The position numbers and the translations under genes were made by a program. This document shows positions 26,144 to 35,019 of a stretch of 64,000 nt of DNA, piece by piece (positions within the stretch are counted from its first letter, which is position 1; every line of letters starts with the position of its first letter). This DNA is from Tardiphaga alba (lineage in GTDB: Bacteria; Pseudomonadota; Alphaproteobacteria; Rhizobiales; Xanthobacteraceae). Location of the stretch: contig NZ_CP036498.1 of NCBI RefSeq assembly GCF_018279705.1, positions 3,179,001 to 3,243,000 of the forward strand, given 5' to 3'. The notes below the pieces were generated by a model, which saw nothing but the letters and a program-made list of their open reading frames with translations, did no database searches and had not been told where the DNA came from.

Positions 26144-26539
26144 TCACCTTGGGACGAGATAGTGCGCATCCCACTCGCTGCGCGGGACTTCGGCGCCAAG
26201 CTGATAGCTGAACGATTTCACTTCGAGACCATCGGATGAGGTTTCGCAGACATAAGCCAGTCTGTACCATTTGCCGCCGGAGCGGATCGCACCGCCGGGA
26301 GCTTTGATCTGGGTTCCGCGGATGACGGGCTCCGCGAAGGCATAGGCAACGAATTCGTCGGGCCGATACCCCTTATGCTCGCGGCCAACGATACCCATCG
26401 CGCGCGCATCGCAACGCTGCTCGACGCGCGTCGCCGGATCGAGTTTCAGCATTTGATCGTTGCGCGAAGATTTAGCGAGCGTGGGCGACACGCCGACGAT
26501 TCCGACGGCGACGAGAACGCCAAGAGCGAAATTTTTCAT
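26144..26539 (-). CDS. DUF930-type exported hypothetical protein
   Basis: A 131-residue protein with a signal peptide (MKNFALGVLVAVGIVGVSPT, cleavage near TLA). The mature part begins with LKLDPATRVEQRCDARAMG, the recognisable core of the DUF930 family, and has a second Cys in LAYVCETSSDG. The function of the family is unknown. It is convergent with the LysR gene, with only 8 bp between stops. Confidence 0.72.
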   Translation of the reverse strand: MKNFALGVLVAVGIVGVSPTLAKSSRNDQMLKLDPATRVEQRCDARAMGIVGREHKGYRPDEFVAYAFAEPVIRGTQIKAPGGAIRSGGKWYRLAYVCETSSDGLEVKSFSYQLGAEVPRSEWDAHYLVPR

Positions 26540-26651
26540 AGGCTTATAACTGGAACCTGAGACAAATGAGGAGAGCGTCTTTGGCCCAAGCTAGCACGTT
26601 CGCAAGTGCGAGAAACCCTGCCAATGCAATGACGGAGTTGCGGACGACCGA

Positions 26652-26942
26652 TCAGCCTATGCGATTGTGATCCAAGAGCTGGTAGAATTCGGAGGGCTTG
26701 AACTCTCGACCGCCCAAGCCAGAGATATGAACGCGCCAACCTGCATCGTTCAGTTGCCGGGCCTGAGCGACGGCGATGTCCGGTATGATCCGGTGCGTCG
26801 TCAGGCTGCGGTCATCACGGGTCGCATGGATCGTGAATACCGCGCCCCGTTTGGATCGCGCGGATGCCTCGGCATCAACGCTCTCGTCGATCAACATCTT
26901 CGCCAATGCCAGTCTCCTGCGGAACGACTCGCCTGAGACCAT
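26652..26942 (-). CDS. Hypothetical protein
   Basis: Up to 96 residues (MVSGESFRRRLALAKMLIDE). A shorter start at MLIDESVDAEAS is possible. The middle RGAVFTIHATRDDRSLTTHR and AQARQLNDAGWRVHISG read as an alpha/beta protein. No family is recognised. Confidence 0.5.
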   Translation of the reverse strand: MVSGESFRRRLALAKMLIDESVDAEASARSKRGAVFTIHATRDDRSLTTHRIIPDIAVAQARQLNDAGWRVHISGLGGREFKPSEFYQLLDHNRIG

Positions 26943-26987
26943 GTTGCAACGGCACCATTAACCGAACCTTGCACGGCATTCCATCGA

Positions 26988-27209
26988 TCAGGATTTGAAG
27001 ACGCCCGTGATCTTGGTCCACAATGATGGATCCTGATCGGCATCGTGCTTGGATTTGTCAGGCTGCGTGGCACTGACGGGATCAGAGGCCGGGAATGTGC
27101 CGTCCAACCCCGCTTTCAGATCTTCACTCGTCTTGCGATCTGCTTTTGCGGCCTCTTTCACGCCCTCCGCATATTTGTCGTGGGGCGCCGGATCGAACTT
27201 CTCAGCCAT
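26988..27209 (-). CDS. Small hydrophilic protein with FPASDP motif
   Basis: A 73-residue, highly charged and probably disordered protein (MAEKFDPAPHDKYAEGVKEA). It has the LDGTFPASDPVSATQP segment seen in many small alphaproteobacterial proteins of unknown role. CGGAGGAGACGATC directly before the ATG at 27209 is a strong ribosome site, so this start is preferred over one six codons earlier. Confidence 0.68.
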   Translation of the reverse strand: MAEKFDPAPHDKYAEGVKEAAKADRKTSEDLKAGLDGTFPASDPVSATQPDKSKHDADQDPSLWTKITGVFKS

Positions 27210-27275
27210 GATCGTCTCCTCCGTCATTGCGAAGAAAAACGCGCACGAGACAGGGAGGTTCCGGAATGCGGCAGT

Positions 27276-27943
27276 TCAGTCGAGACCGCGTTCGCGGCTC
27301 AGCTTCACCATTTCCTGGATGAACAGCGCCTTCTGCTTGTCGTCGAGCACCGCATAGAGCGGCTCGGCAGCGTCAGCGACGGCACGCTGGTCGACCGCGC
27401 GGTCATTGAGGAACTGGGCCTCGTTGCGCATCTGCTCAATGATGTCATCCGGCGGATCGCGCTGTGCGCGCGCAACACGCAGCTTGAAACGCTCGGCACC
27501 ATTGTTACCGAGACCGTGCATGGCGTCGCTGAAGCCGCTCCAGTTCTTCTCCTGTTCGGGCGTCAGGTTCAGCGATGTCTTGATCCGCGCGATATTCGCG
27601 TCGCTGTTGGCGACGATCTGCTCGGCGGTCAGCTCGGGGGCTGCACGGCGCCCTTCTTGCCCTTCTTCGCCTTGGCCTGTTTCGCATTGGGCTGCGCGCC
27701 GGATACCGGTCCGCGCACGCTGTTGTTGTTGGCGGGAACACCAAGGACGCCGCCGACCGCACCAACCACGCCGCCGATCGCTCCGCCCAGCACGCCACCA
27801 ATCGGCCCCGCTGCACGATTGCCGTCGCGCGCGCCGCGCTGCATGCCCTGTACCAGGCCCTGGGCTTCGGCGGCTCCGGCATGCCCGATGAGCAGGGCAA
27901 CGGCGAGACACAGTGCACGACGCGGTTGGGACAATCGGATCAT
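27276..27943 (-). pseudogene. Spy/CpxP-like LTXXQ-motif periplasmic protein, interrupted by a one-base frameshift
   Basis: From the ATG at 27943 (AAGGAG 9 bases upstream) the frame gives a signal peptide (RRALCLAVALLIGHAGAAEA), a Gly/Val-rich segment (GGVLGGAIGGVVGAVGG) and a Lys-rich KAKKGKKGAVQPP. It then meets a stop. The rest, APELTAEQIVANSDANIARI, then SLNLTPEQEKNWSGF and LDDKQKALF, lies in the next frame to 27276. One extra base in the 5-G run at 27636-27640 (plus strand) joins them into about 222 residues. The LTPEQ repeat marks the LTXXQ/Spy family of periplasmic chaperone-like proteins. Confidence 0.82.
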
Positions 27944-28156
27944 CAACAACTCCTTGAACGCTTTTGCGGCGCAACAAAATGGCCGAGCGGAATCTGCGGG
28001 ATTGAACATATTAGCTTCGCGTCGGCGAAGTCCACTGGCTCTGCCACGCTGCGTTGCGCTGGCCGATGTGGACCTCGTCGCATCAAGCCTGTTAGATAAA
28101 TTCAGCGCAGCGAAGAACGTGCGCGCATCACAGATTGAATCTTTCAAGGGGTGGAA

Positions 28157-29146
28157 ATGGCGACCAACAAGAAGAAACTTCTGATCACCGAGTCCCTGTC
28201 GCCGCAAGGCCGCGCGTTGTTCGATGCACGCGACGACATCGAGACGATCGAGTTCAGCAACCTGATTTCCGCGCCAGACTTCCTCAAGCTGATCGAAACC
28301 CATGCGCCGGTTCATGGCGCGGCACTCGGCGCCACGCGCTTCGGCGCACCGGAACTCGAAGCCAGCAAAGACCTGAAAGTCGTGGCGCGTATCGGCGTCG
28401 GCTATGATGCCGTGGACGTGCCGGCACTCAGCACGCGCAAGGTGCCACTGATGATCGCAGGCACCGCCAATTCGCCTTCCGTCGCCGAACAGGCACTGTT
28501 CATGATGCTGACCCTGGCCAAGCGCGCCGCCGAGCTGCATGCCATGGTGAAGGAAGGAAAATGGGCGACGCGCTTCACCGCGCTGCCTTTCGACCTGTTC
28601 GGCAAGACCGTTCTCATCGTCGGCTTCGGCCGTATCGGCAGCCGCACGGCGACGCGCTGCCAGGCGATGGAAATGAACGTGCTGGTCTATGATCCCTACG
28701 TCTCCGCCGATGCCATCAAGGCTGCGGGCTACGAGCCGGTGAAGGACCTGGACGCCGCCGTGGCGCAGGCGGACTTCGTCACCCTGCACTGCCCGAAGAC
28801 ACCAGAAACCACCGGCCTGTTCGACGCAGCGCGGATCGGCAAGATGAAGCCGACCGCCTATCTCATCAACACCGCACGCGGCGGCATCGTGGTCGAGGCC
28901 GCGCTGTATGACGCACTGACATCAGGCAAGCTCGCCGGCGCGGGTCTCGATGTGTTCGAGGCCGAACCGCCGCCGCTCGGCCATACACTGTTCGAACTGC
29001 CCAACGTGATCATCGCCCCGCATGTGGCCGGTGTCACCCGCGAGGCGCTCGACCGCATGGGCCTGCAGACTGCCCGCAACATGCTCAGTGCGCTCGACGG
29101 CGAACCGATCCGCGCCAATGTCGTGAATACCGACGTACTGGACTGA
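28157..29146 (+). CDS. D-isomer-specific 2-hydroxyacid dehydrogenase (SerA-like)
   Basis: A 329-residue NAD-dependent dehydrogenase. The Rossmann motif is G-F-G-R-I-G (about 148-153). LINTARGGIVVEAALYDAL carries the catalytic Arg region, LDVFEAEPP the Glu region, and IIAPHVAGVT the catalytic His (normally H-x-A/G). There is no ACT domain, so this may not be biosynthetic phosphoglycerate dehydrogenase; it could act on another 2-keto or 2-hydroxy acid. The ATG at 28157 follows AAGGGGTGGAA. It is a monocistronic unit. Confidence 0.9.
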   Translation: MATNKKKLLITESLSPQGRALFDARDDIETIEFSNLISAPDFLKLIETHAPVHGAALGATRFGAPELEASKDLKVVARIGVGYDAVDVPALSTRKVPLMIAGTANSPSVAEQALFMMLTLAKRAAELHAMVKEGKWATRFTALPFDLFGKTVLIVGFGRIGSRTATRCQAMEMNVLVYDPYVSADAIKAAGYEPVKDLDAAVAQADFVTLHCPKTPETTGLFDAARIGKMKPTAYLINTARGGIVVEAALYDALTSGKLAGAGLDVFEAEPPPLGHTLFELPNVIIAPHVAGVTREALDRMGLQTARNMLSALDGEPIRANVVNTDVLD

Positions 29147-29302
29147 TGGAGGTCCGAGCCGGCGGCCATGAAAATGGCCGCCGGCATGCCCCAAAAGGGC
29201 CACAGGCGTTGTGAAAGTGTCATATGCCCCGGCGGATTGCCGGTGAAATGCCGCCTTGATCTGCCTTTGTACTTGCCTTTTGGATGTGCCGGGAGCCGCG
29301 CC

Positions 29303-29836
29303 TTGACCCAGAACGATCCGACCGACCACGCTCTGGCTGCCATTGCCAGCATTCTCGACAGCAAGGAATCCTCGCTGTCCCGGATCGCCGATGCGGAGCC
29401 CACGGATCATCACCTGCATGAGACCGTGACGGTGGTCGCCGAGCGCGTGACCGTGACCGTCGAGCAGGAAACGGTCATTGCCGAGACGGACGCGCCGACC
29501 ACGGCGCCCGAACCTGATTTCACACCCGAGCCAGAACCGGAATTGCCCGCGATCGAGCATGGCGAGGTCGACGGCTACACGCGCCTTGGCCCTGGCCCGC
29601 TCGATGCCATCCGGTTTCGCTGGACCGCACGACGGGACGAGGACGGCCAGTATTTCGTCGATGAGACCATTGGCAGCCATTCGCGGCCGATTTCTTCCGG
29701 TCCAATGCCGCGCCACGAGGTGGTGGAGTTCATCAACGCCCGTGAGGGTGCGGCACGCGAACGGTTCCAGAGCCTGAAACGGCAGATGACCATCAGCCGC
29801 CAGATGCCCGAAACCGAGCCAGTCAGCGAAAACTGA
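29303..29836 (+). CDS. Hypothetical protein with acidic repeats
   Basis: A protein of about 177 residues from a TTG codon at 29303 (LTQNDPTDHALAAIASILDS), which follows GGGAG; upstream codons to 29168 look like noise. There is a run rich in Glu/Pro/Thr (EPDFTPEPEPELPAIEHGE), then a compact C-terminal domain (DAIRFRWTARRDEDGQYFVD) of about 75 residues. No family is recognised. Confidence 0.6.
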   Translation: MTQNDPTDHALAAIASILDSKESSLSRIADAEPTDHHLHETVTVVAERVTVTVEQETVIAETDAPTTAPEPDFTPEPEPELPAIEHGEVDGYTRLGPGPLDAIRFRWTARRDEDGQYFVDETIGSHSRPISSGPMPRHEVVEFINAREGAARERFQSLKRQMTISRQMPETEPVSEN

Positions 29837-29984
29837 ACGTCCTTGAATTTTTCGGAACGCCGGTATGAACCCGGCGTTTTCTCCCGGCGACGAAGAAGCA
29901 CGAGGGTTCCGTCAAGGTTGCGCTCTGGAGGCGAGACGCGGCCGATATGACGGAACTGGATGCGCAAACGTTCAGGGGACCATC

Positions 29985-30761
29985 ATGAAGCGCTTCGCCG
30001 CTATTGCCGCCATCCTGCTGGCCACGACTGCCGCCCAGGCAGCCGACACCTATTCCTTCGACATCGGCGGCCAGTCCGTCACCATCGATGCGCCGAAAGA
30101 CTGCAACTCTGCGGATTGCGTGTCGATCTCGATCCCGGGCGTGTTCGAATACAACACCAAGCGCATTCGCCGCGATCGTGACCGCGACAACCGCGAGAGC
30201 AACACGGCGCCATCCCCCAGGGAAGAGCGCGTGCGGCCCGCCCCGCCACCGACAACGGCTCAGCCTGCGCAACCGGCTCCAGCGCCGGTCGCAGCGGCCC
30301 CTGCAGCGCCCGCGACCACTGCCACGCCGCCGGCGCTATCAAGCGCGCCGTCGAGCAACACGCCTGCCACAGCGGAGCCCGCAAAGCCCGCGCCATCGAC
30401 CGTTGTCGCCAATACACCGGCTGCTGATCCTGCCGTGAAGCCGGCACCGTCACCGGTGGCAGCCGCTTCGCCGCTCGGCATCTGGATGACCGAGAAGAAC
30501 GAAGGCAAGATCCGCATCGAAAATTGCGGCAGTGATATCTGCGGTTATGCCATGGACAAGAAGACCGAAGCCAATGGCGAAAAGATCCTGATCAACATGA
30601 AGCCGGGCGACAGCAAATGGGCCGGCAAGATCTACGATCCCAAGAGCGGCAGCACCTATGACTCGACCATCGCGCTGAAGGGCAACGACTCCCTGCGCGT
30701 ACAAGGTTGCGCCTTCGGCGGCATGTTCTGCGGCGGCCAGACCTGGACGCGGGTGAACTAA
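29985..30761 (+). CDS. DUF2147 domain protein, exported
   Basis: A 258-residue protein with a signal peptide (MKRFAAIAAILLATTAAQAA). Residues about 20-55 form a small domain with two Cys pairs (KDCNSADCVSI). A long Pro/Ala-rich linker covers about 80-160. A C-terminal DUF2147-like domain follows: GIWMTEKNEGKIRIENCG, CGYAMDKK, and a final CAFGGMFCGGQTWTRV. Role is unknown; DUF2147 proteins are small periplasmic domains often linked to carbon or polyester use. The ATG at 29985 gives a proper leader; the frame opens earlier. Confidence 0.8.
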   Translation: MKRFAAIAAILLATTAAQAADTYSFDIGGQSVTIDAPKDCNSADCVSISIPGVFEYNTKRIRRDRDRDNRESNTAPSPREERVRPAPPPTTAQPAQPAPAPVAAAPAAPATTATPPALSSAPSSNTPATAEPAKPAPSTVVANTPAADPAVKPAPSPVAAASPLGIWMTEKNEGKIRIENCGSDICGYAMDKKTEANGEKILINMKPGDSKWAGKIYDPKSGSTYDSTIALKGNDSLRVQGCAFGGMFCGGQTWTRVN

Positions 30762-30765
30762 CAAT

Positions 30766-30857
30766 CTGTAGGGTGGGCAAAGGCGCCATTACGCCGTGCC
30801 CACCTTCAACTGCACGGCTGGTAAAGGTGGGCACGCTTCGCTTTGCCCACCCTACAG
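30766..30857. repeat. Intergenic palindromic repeat (GTAGGGTGGGCAAAG family)
   Basis: The exact outer arms CTGTAGGGTGGGCAAAG and CTTTGCCCACCCTACAG, each 17 bp, flank an inner inverted pair GTGCCCACC / GGTGGGCAC. The element fills the space between two convergent genes. Confidence 0.8.
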
Positions 30858-30863
30858 TCTGAG

Positions 30864-31268
30864 TTACCCGATAGCCTTGCCATACTGCTCGTCGGTCACC
30901 TTCTCCATCCAGTCCGCTGTCTTGCCGTCGAGCGCTTCCTGCATGGCGATGTGAACCATGCCGGTCTCCGGCGCAGCGCCGTGCCAGTGTTTTTCACCCG
31001 GCGGAATCCACACGGTATCGCCCGGCTTGATCTCGATGATGGGATGGCCTTCGGTCTGGAAGCGGCCGACGCCGTCGGTCACATACAGCGTCTGGCCGAA
31101 CGGATGCGTGTGCCAGGCGGTGCGCGCGCCCGGCTCAAAACTCACGCGAAACGTCACCAGCCGTGCCGGCGCTTCCGCGACAACGACCGGATCCTGCCAG
31201 ACCGTGCCCGTAAAATACTCGTCCGGCGCCCGTTTTGTCGGACGCGAACCTGCAGGAAAAAGCTTCAT
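30864..31268 (-). CDS. Cupin-domain protein
   Basis: A 134-residue single-domain cupin. Metal ligands sit in AWHTHPFGQTLYVTDG (H-x-H) and in GDTVWIPPGEKHWHGAAP. The close sequence pattern WHTHP-GQTL is shared with the small cupins that include GtHNL-type hydroxynitrile lyases and many uncharacterised proteins. The reaction is not known. It shares its strand with the RraA-like gene upstream. Confidence 0.82.
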   Translation of the reverse strand: MKLFPAGSRPTKRAPDEYFTGTVWQDPVVVAEAPARLVTFRVSFEPGARTAWHTHPFGQTLYVTDGVGRFQTEGHPIIEIKPGDTVWIPPGEKHWHGAAPETGMVHIAMQEALDGKTADWMEKVTDEQYGKAIG

Positions 31269-31289
31269 GAAGACTCCTAATCTCTGCCT

Positions 31290-31384
31290 CTCATGGTGAG
31301 GAGGCGCGCAGCGCCGTCTCGAACCATGAGCTGGTGGCCCTCACCCTTCGAGAAGCGGCCTTCGGCCGCTCCTCAGGATGAGGG
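31290..31384. repeat. Intergenic repeat (CTCATGGTGAGGAGGCGC family)
   Basis: The region from CTCATGGTGAGGAG to CTCCTCAGGATGAGG contains imperfect inverted arms and internal GCGCGCAGCGC and GGCCTTCGGCC mini-palindromes. It is a widespread Bradyrhizobium-type element, and lies between the cupin and RraA-like genes. Confidence 0.7.
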
Positions 31385-31402
31385 ACGACGGCGATCGTCT
31401 TG

Positions 31403-32101
31403 TTACTTCTTCGACGCGGCGTAGCGCGCCTTGGTCTCGGCGTTCATCGGATAGAGGCCGGGCAGCGCGGCGCCGTTATTCACCTCGTTGACGATCCAGG
31501 CTTCCATGCGCTCCTGCTCTTCGCCTTCAGCGAGAACGTGATCGAGGAAGGCCTTGGGAATGACGACGGCGCCATCCTGATCGGCGACGATGATGTCATC
31601 CGGGAAAACGGCAACGCCGCCGCAGCCGATCGGTTCGCCCCAGCCGACGAAGGTCAGACCGGTCACCGAAGCCGGCGCCGCAAAACCATCGCACCAGACC
31701 GGGAGATTGGTGCCGAGCACGCCTTCGATATCACGCACCACGCCGTCGGATACCAGCGCGGCAACACCACGCTTCTGCATGCGCGCGCAGAGGATGTCGC
31801 CAAAGATGCCGGCATCGGTGATGCCCATGGCATCCACCACGGCGATGCAGCCTTCCGGCATCGCCTCGATGGCAGTGCGGGTGGAGATCGGCGACGACCA
31901 GGATTCCGGCGTAGCGAGGTCCTCGCGGGCCGGGACGAAACGCAGCGTGAAGGCGGGGCCGACGAGGCGCGGCATGCCCGGACGCAACGGTTTTGCGCCC
32001 CGCATCCAGACATTGCGCAGCCCTTTCTTCAACAGCACCGTGGTGATGGTGGCGGTGGAGATCTTGGACAGGGTGGCAACGACTTCAGGAGACAGGGACA
32101 T
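31403..32101 (-). CDS. RraA-like / 4-hydroxy-4-methyl-2-oxoglutarate aldolase family protein
   Basis: A 232-residue protein of the RraA-like fold. The signature ALVSDGVVRDIEGV (DG-x-x-RD) carries the catalytic Asp/Arg, and FGDILCARMQKRGV is the adjacent GD motif. It ends in a longer tail than RraA itself, as in HMG/CHA aldolase homologues. Likely chemistry is retro-aldol cleavage or decarboxylation of a 2-oxo acid. It is divergent from pxpBCA. Confidence 0.82.
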   Translation of the reverse strand: MSLSPEVVATLSKISTATITTVLLKKGLRNVWMRGAKPLRPGMPRLVGPAFTLRFVPAREDLATPESWSSPISTRTAIEAMPEGCIAVVDAMGITDAGIFGDILCARMQKRGVAALVSDGVVRDIEGVLGTNLPVWCDGFAAPASVTGLTFVGWGEPIGCGGVAVFPDDIIVADQDGAVVIPKAFLDHVLAEGEEQERMEAWIVNEVNNGAALPGLYPMNAETKARYAASKK

Positions 32102-32325
32102 GCGCGGAGCTTTCCGTCAGAGGATGTTCAGGCCGCGCATCTTGCGGTGGAATGCCACGACGTCAAGAGGCTCGCGCACAGTGCTGCATCGCATCGGCGA
32201 TCATCCCAGCTTATCGTTCACATGCATGATAATTTATTGAAGCTGCACGGCTATTTTGAGATTGCGAATTCCACTGACCGGCAAAACGCGATATGCAGAA
32301 TGCATCGTGACAGACGTGAGACGCC

Positions 32326-33057
32326 ATGGCCGCAGCTCTCTCCCCGCCCCGCATTCTGCCCTCCGGCGATGCTGCCATCACGGTCGAATTCAGCCGCACC
32401 ATCGATGACGAGGCGAACCGTCGTGTGCTCGCGCTGGACAAGCTCGTCGCCACCGCGGCGCTTGCCGCGATCACCGAGACCGTGCCCACCTATCGCTCGC
32501 TGCTGGTGCATTACGATCCGCTGCAGATCGACTTCGAAGCGCTCGGCACGCAGCTGACCGAGCTTGCCCTCAAGCCGCTACCGGACCCCAAGCCCGCGAG
32601 GCGCTGGCGCATTCCCGTCGCCTATGGCGGCGAGAATGGCATCGATCTCGAAGACGTCGCCAAGGCGCTGAACATCACGCCCGATGAGGTCGTGTCGCGC
32701 CACGTGGCCGGTGACTACAAGGTCGCCATGATTGGCTTCACGCCGGGCTGGTCCTATCTCTCCGGCCTGCCGAGCGATATGCAGATGGGACGGAGACAGA
32801 ATCCGCGGCTGCTGACGCCAGCCGGCACCATCTCCATCGGCGGCATCCAGACCGGCGTGCAGTGCCTCGCCGGCCCCAGCGGCTGGCACCTGCTCGGTCG
32901 CACGCCCGTGCGCACCTATCAGCTCGGCCGCGATCCCACCTTCCTGCTGGAGCCCGGCGATGCCATCACCTTCGCTGCTATCGACGAGAAGACATTTGCG
33001 GAGCAGGACCGTGCCGCCGAGGCCGGCGAATTCGTTGCCGAGTTGATCCCGTCATGA
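32326..33057 (+). CDS. pxpB: 5-oxoprolinase subunit PxpB
   Basis: A 243-residue protein of the KipI/AHS1 family. The motifs are PSGDAAITVEFS at the N-terminus, MIGFTPGWSYLSGLP in the centre, then GTISIGGIQTGVQCLAGPSG and a final LLEPGDAITFA. PxpB works with PxpC and PxpA to open 5-oxoproline to glutamate with ATP. The stop codon overlaps the pxpC start as ATGA, so the two are coupled. Confidence 0.92.
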   Translation: MAAALSPPRILPSGDAAITVEFSRTIDDEANRRVLALDKLVATAALAAITETVPTYRSLLVHYDPLQIDFEALGTQLTELALKPLPDPKPARRWRIPVAYGGENGIDLEDVAKALNITPDEVVSRHVAGDYKVAMIGFTPGWSYLSGLPSDMQMGRRQNPRLLTPAGTISIGGIQTGVQCLAGPSGWHLLGRTPVRTYQLGRDPTFLLEPGDAITFAAIDEKTFAEQDRAAEAGEFVAELIPS

Positions 33058-34088
33058 GCAAGCTGATCGTCGCTTCCGTGAGCCCCGGCACATCGGTGCA
33101 GGATATCGGCCGTTTTGGCGCACAGCGTTATGGCCTCGTGCCATCCGGTGCTGTCGATCGCCTTGCGATGGCGGCAGCCAATGCATTGCTCGGCAATCCG
33201 CTCTTCGCTGCCACCATCGAACTCGGCCCGCTGAATTCCGTCTTCACCGCGAAGGGCGGCGCCGTCCGCGTCGCACTGACCGGCGCGTTGCGGCCGGCCG
33301 ATGTCGCAGGCTCCTCGGTTGCCGTGAACACGACGGTCACGCTGGCTGACGGTGAAAGCCTGAACATCGGCGTCGCCCGCTCCGGCACCTTCGGCTATCT
33401 CGCCATCGAAGGCGGTGTGCGTGGCGAGCCGATGTTCGGCAGCCTCGCCGTCAATGCACGTGCCGGCCTCGGCAGCCCCTATCCGCGACCGCTGCAGGCT
33501 GGCGACGAATTGCTGGTCGCGACAGCAAGCGCGACAACGGAGAAACGCATCGAACTGCCGTCACCCGGCGAAGGCCCGATCCGCGTCGTGATGGGACCGC
33601 AGGACGACGAATTCGCGGACGGCAAGGACTTGTTCCTGAACAGCGAATGGAAGATTTCCGCCACCAGCGACCGCATGGGCTACCGCCTCGAAGGTCCAGC
33701 AATCAAGCACCTTCATGGCCACAACATCGTCTCCGACGGCACCGTGAACGGCTCGATCCAGGTGCCCGGCAACGGCCAGCCCATCGTGCTGATGCCGGAT
33801 CGCGGCACATCCGGCGGCTATCCGAAAATCGCGACGGTGATCTCCGCCGATCTCGGCCGCTTCGGCCAGACCCAGCCGGGCATGCCGTTCCGTTTCAAGG
33901 CCGTCACCATGGCGGAGGCGCAAGCCGCGTATCGCGCGCATGCAGAGCTCCTGCAGAGCCTGCCGTCGCGCGTCCACGATTCCAACATCCTGATGCTCGA
34001 CATCAAGGCCCTGCTCAACGCCAACGTCGCCGGTACCGCCATCGACGCCATCAATGACGCGACCTGGCAAGCCGCTGCCAACAGCTGA
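33054..34088 (+). CDS. pxpC: 5-oxoprolinase subunit PxpC
   Basis: A 344-residue protein of the KipA/AHS2 family. Diagnostic parts are [48 protein letters not shown] and [12 protein letters not shown], with the late [16 protein letters not shown]. It overlaps pxpB by 4 bp and lies 19 bp before pxpA, forming the complete pxpBCA set. Confidence 0.93.
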   Translation: MSKLIVASVSPGTSVQDIGRFGAQRYGLVPSGAVDRLAMAAANALLGNPLFAATIELGPLNSVFTAKGGAVRVALTGALRPADVAGSSVAVNTTVTLADGESLNIGVARSGTFGYLAIEGGVRGEPMFGSLAVNARAGLGSPYPRPLQAGDELLVATASATTEKRIELPSPGEGPIRVVMGPQDDEFADGKDLFLNSEWKISATSDRMGYRLEGPAIKHLHGHNIVSDGTVNGSIQVPGNGQPIVLMPDRGTSGGYPKIATVISADLGRFGQTQPGMPFRFKAVTMAEAQAAYRAHAELLQSLPSRVHDSNILMLDIKALLNANVAGTAIDAINDATWQAAANS

Positions 34089-34107
34089 CAGACCGGGAGA
34101 ACCCATC

Positions 34108-34875
34108 ATGACCATCGATTTGAACTGCGACCTCGGCGAAAGCTTCGGCATGTGGGAGATGGGCAATGATGCCGCGATGATCGATCTCGCGACATCGGTG
34201 AACATCGCCTGCGGCTATCATGCCGGCGACGCCGATGTGATGCGCAAGACCGTGCAACTGGCCAAGGCGCGCGGCGTCAAGATCGGCGCGCATCCCGGCT
34301 ATCGCGACCTGCATGGTTTCGGCCGCCGTCCCATTGTCGGCCTCACCGCGCTCGAGATCGAGAACCTGATCGCTTATCAGATCGGCGCCTTGCAGGGCAT
34401 CGCTGCGATGGAAGGCTACAAGGTCACCCATGTGAAGGCGCATGGCGCGATCTCGAATGTCGCCTGCGAAGACGACATGACCGCCCGCGCCATTGCGGCA
34501 GGAATCAAGGCCGTCGATCGCAACCTCACTTTCGTGGTGCTGGCGAATTCGAAACTCGTCACCGCCGGTGAAGCCGCCGGCCTGCCGCTGGCACATGAGG
34601 TGTTTGCCGATCGTGCCTATGAAGACAACGGCAATCTGGTTTCGCGCAAGAAGGAAGGCGCGGTGCTGCACGATCCCAAAATGATCGCGGATCGCGTCGT
34701 GAAGATGGCGCAGACCGGCGAGGTCATTTCGATCACCGGCAAGGTCATCAAGATGAAAATGGACACCGTGTGCATCCATGGCGACACGCATGGCGCCGTG
34801 GAAATCGGCCGTCAGGTGCGGGCCGGACTGCAGGCCGCGGGGATCGATGTGACGCCGTTCACGACGGTGCTTTAG
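34108..34875 (+). CDS. pxpA: 5-oxoprolinase subunit PxpA (LamB/YcsF family)
   Basis: A 255-residue protein. The family signature is at the N-terminus ([20 protein letters not shown]). Then come [45 protein letters not shown] and [13 protein letters not shown], which hold the conserved His, Asp and Glu. It is part of the ATP-dependent 5-oxoprolinase that recycles the spontaneous lactam of glutamate or glutamine. The ATG at 34108 follows CGGGAGAACC. Confidence 0.94.
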   Translation: MTIDLNCDLGESFGMWEMGNDAAMIDLATSVNIACGYHAGDADVMRKTVQLAKARGVKIGAHPGYRDLHGFGRRPIVGLTALEIENLIAYQIGALQGIAAMEGYKVTHVKAHGAISNVACEDDMTARAIAAGIKAVDRNLTFVVLANSKLVTAGEAAGLPLAHEVFADRAYEDNGNLVSRKKEGAVLHDPKMIADRVVKMAQTGEVISITGKVIKMKMDTVCIHGDTHGAVEIGRQVRAGLQAAGIDVTPFTTVL

Positions 34876-34899
34876 GGTTTGCAAAGCGCTCCGTAAGTT

Positions 34900-35005
34900 C
34901 CCTCTCCCGCTTGCGGGGAGGGTTAGGGAGGGGCCGCAGCGAAACGCTGATGCCGGTGATTGTTGCGCCCCCACCCCGGCCCTCCCCCGCAAAAGCGGGA
35001 GAGGG
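34900..35005. repeat. Intergenic palindromic repeat (CCCTCTCCCGC family)
   Basis: Outer arms CCCTCTCCCGCTT / AAGCGGGAGAGGG with internal CCCTCCCC-type blocks. It lies between convergent pxpA and amiE; a bidirectional terminator role is possible. Confidence 0.75.
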
Positions 35006-35019
35006 AGAAGATCCATCGC

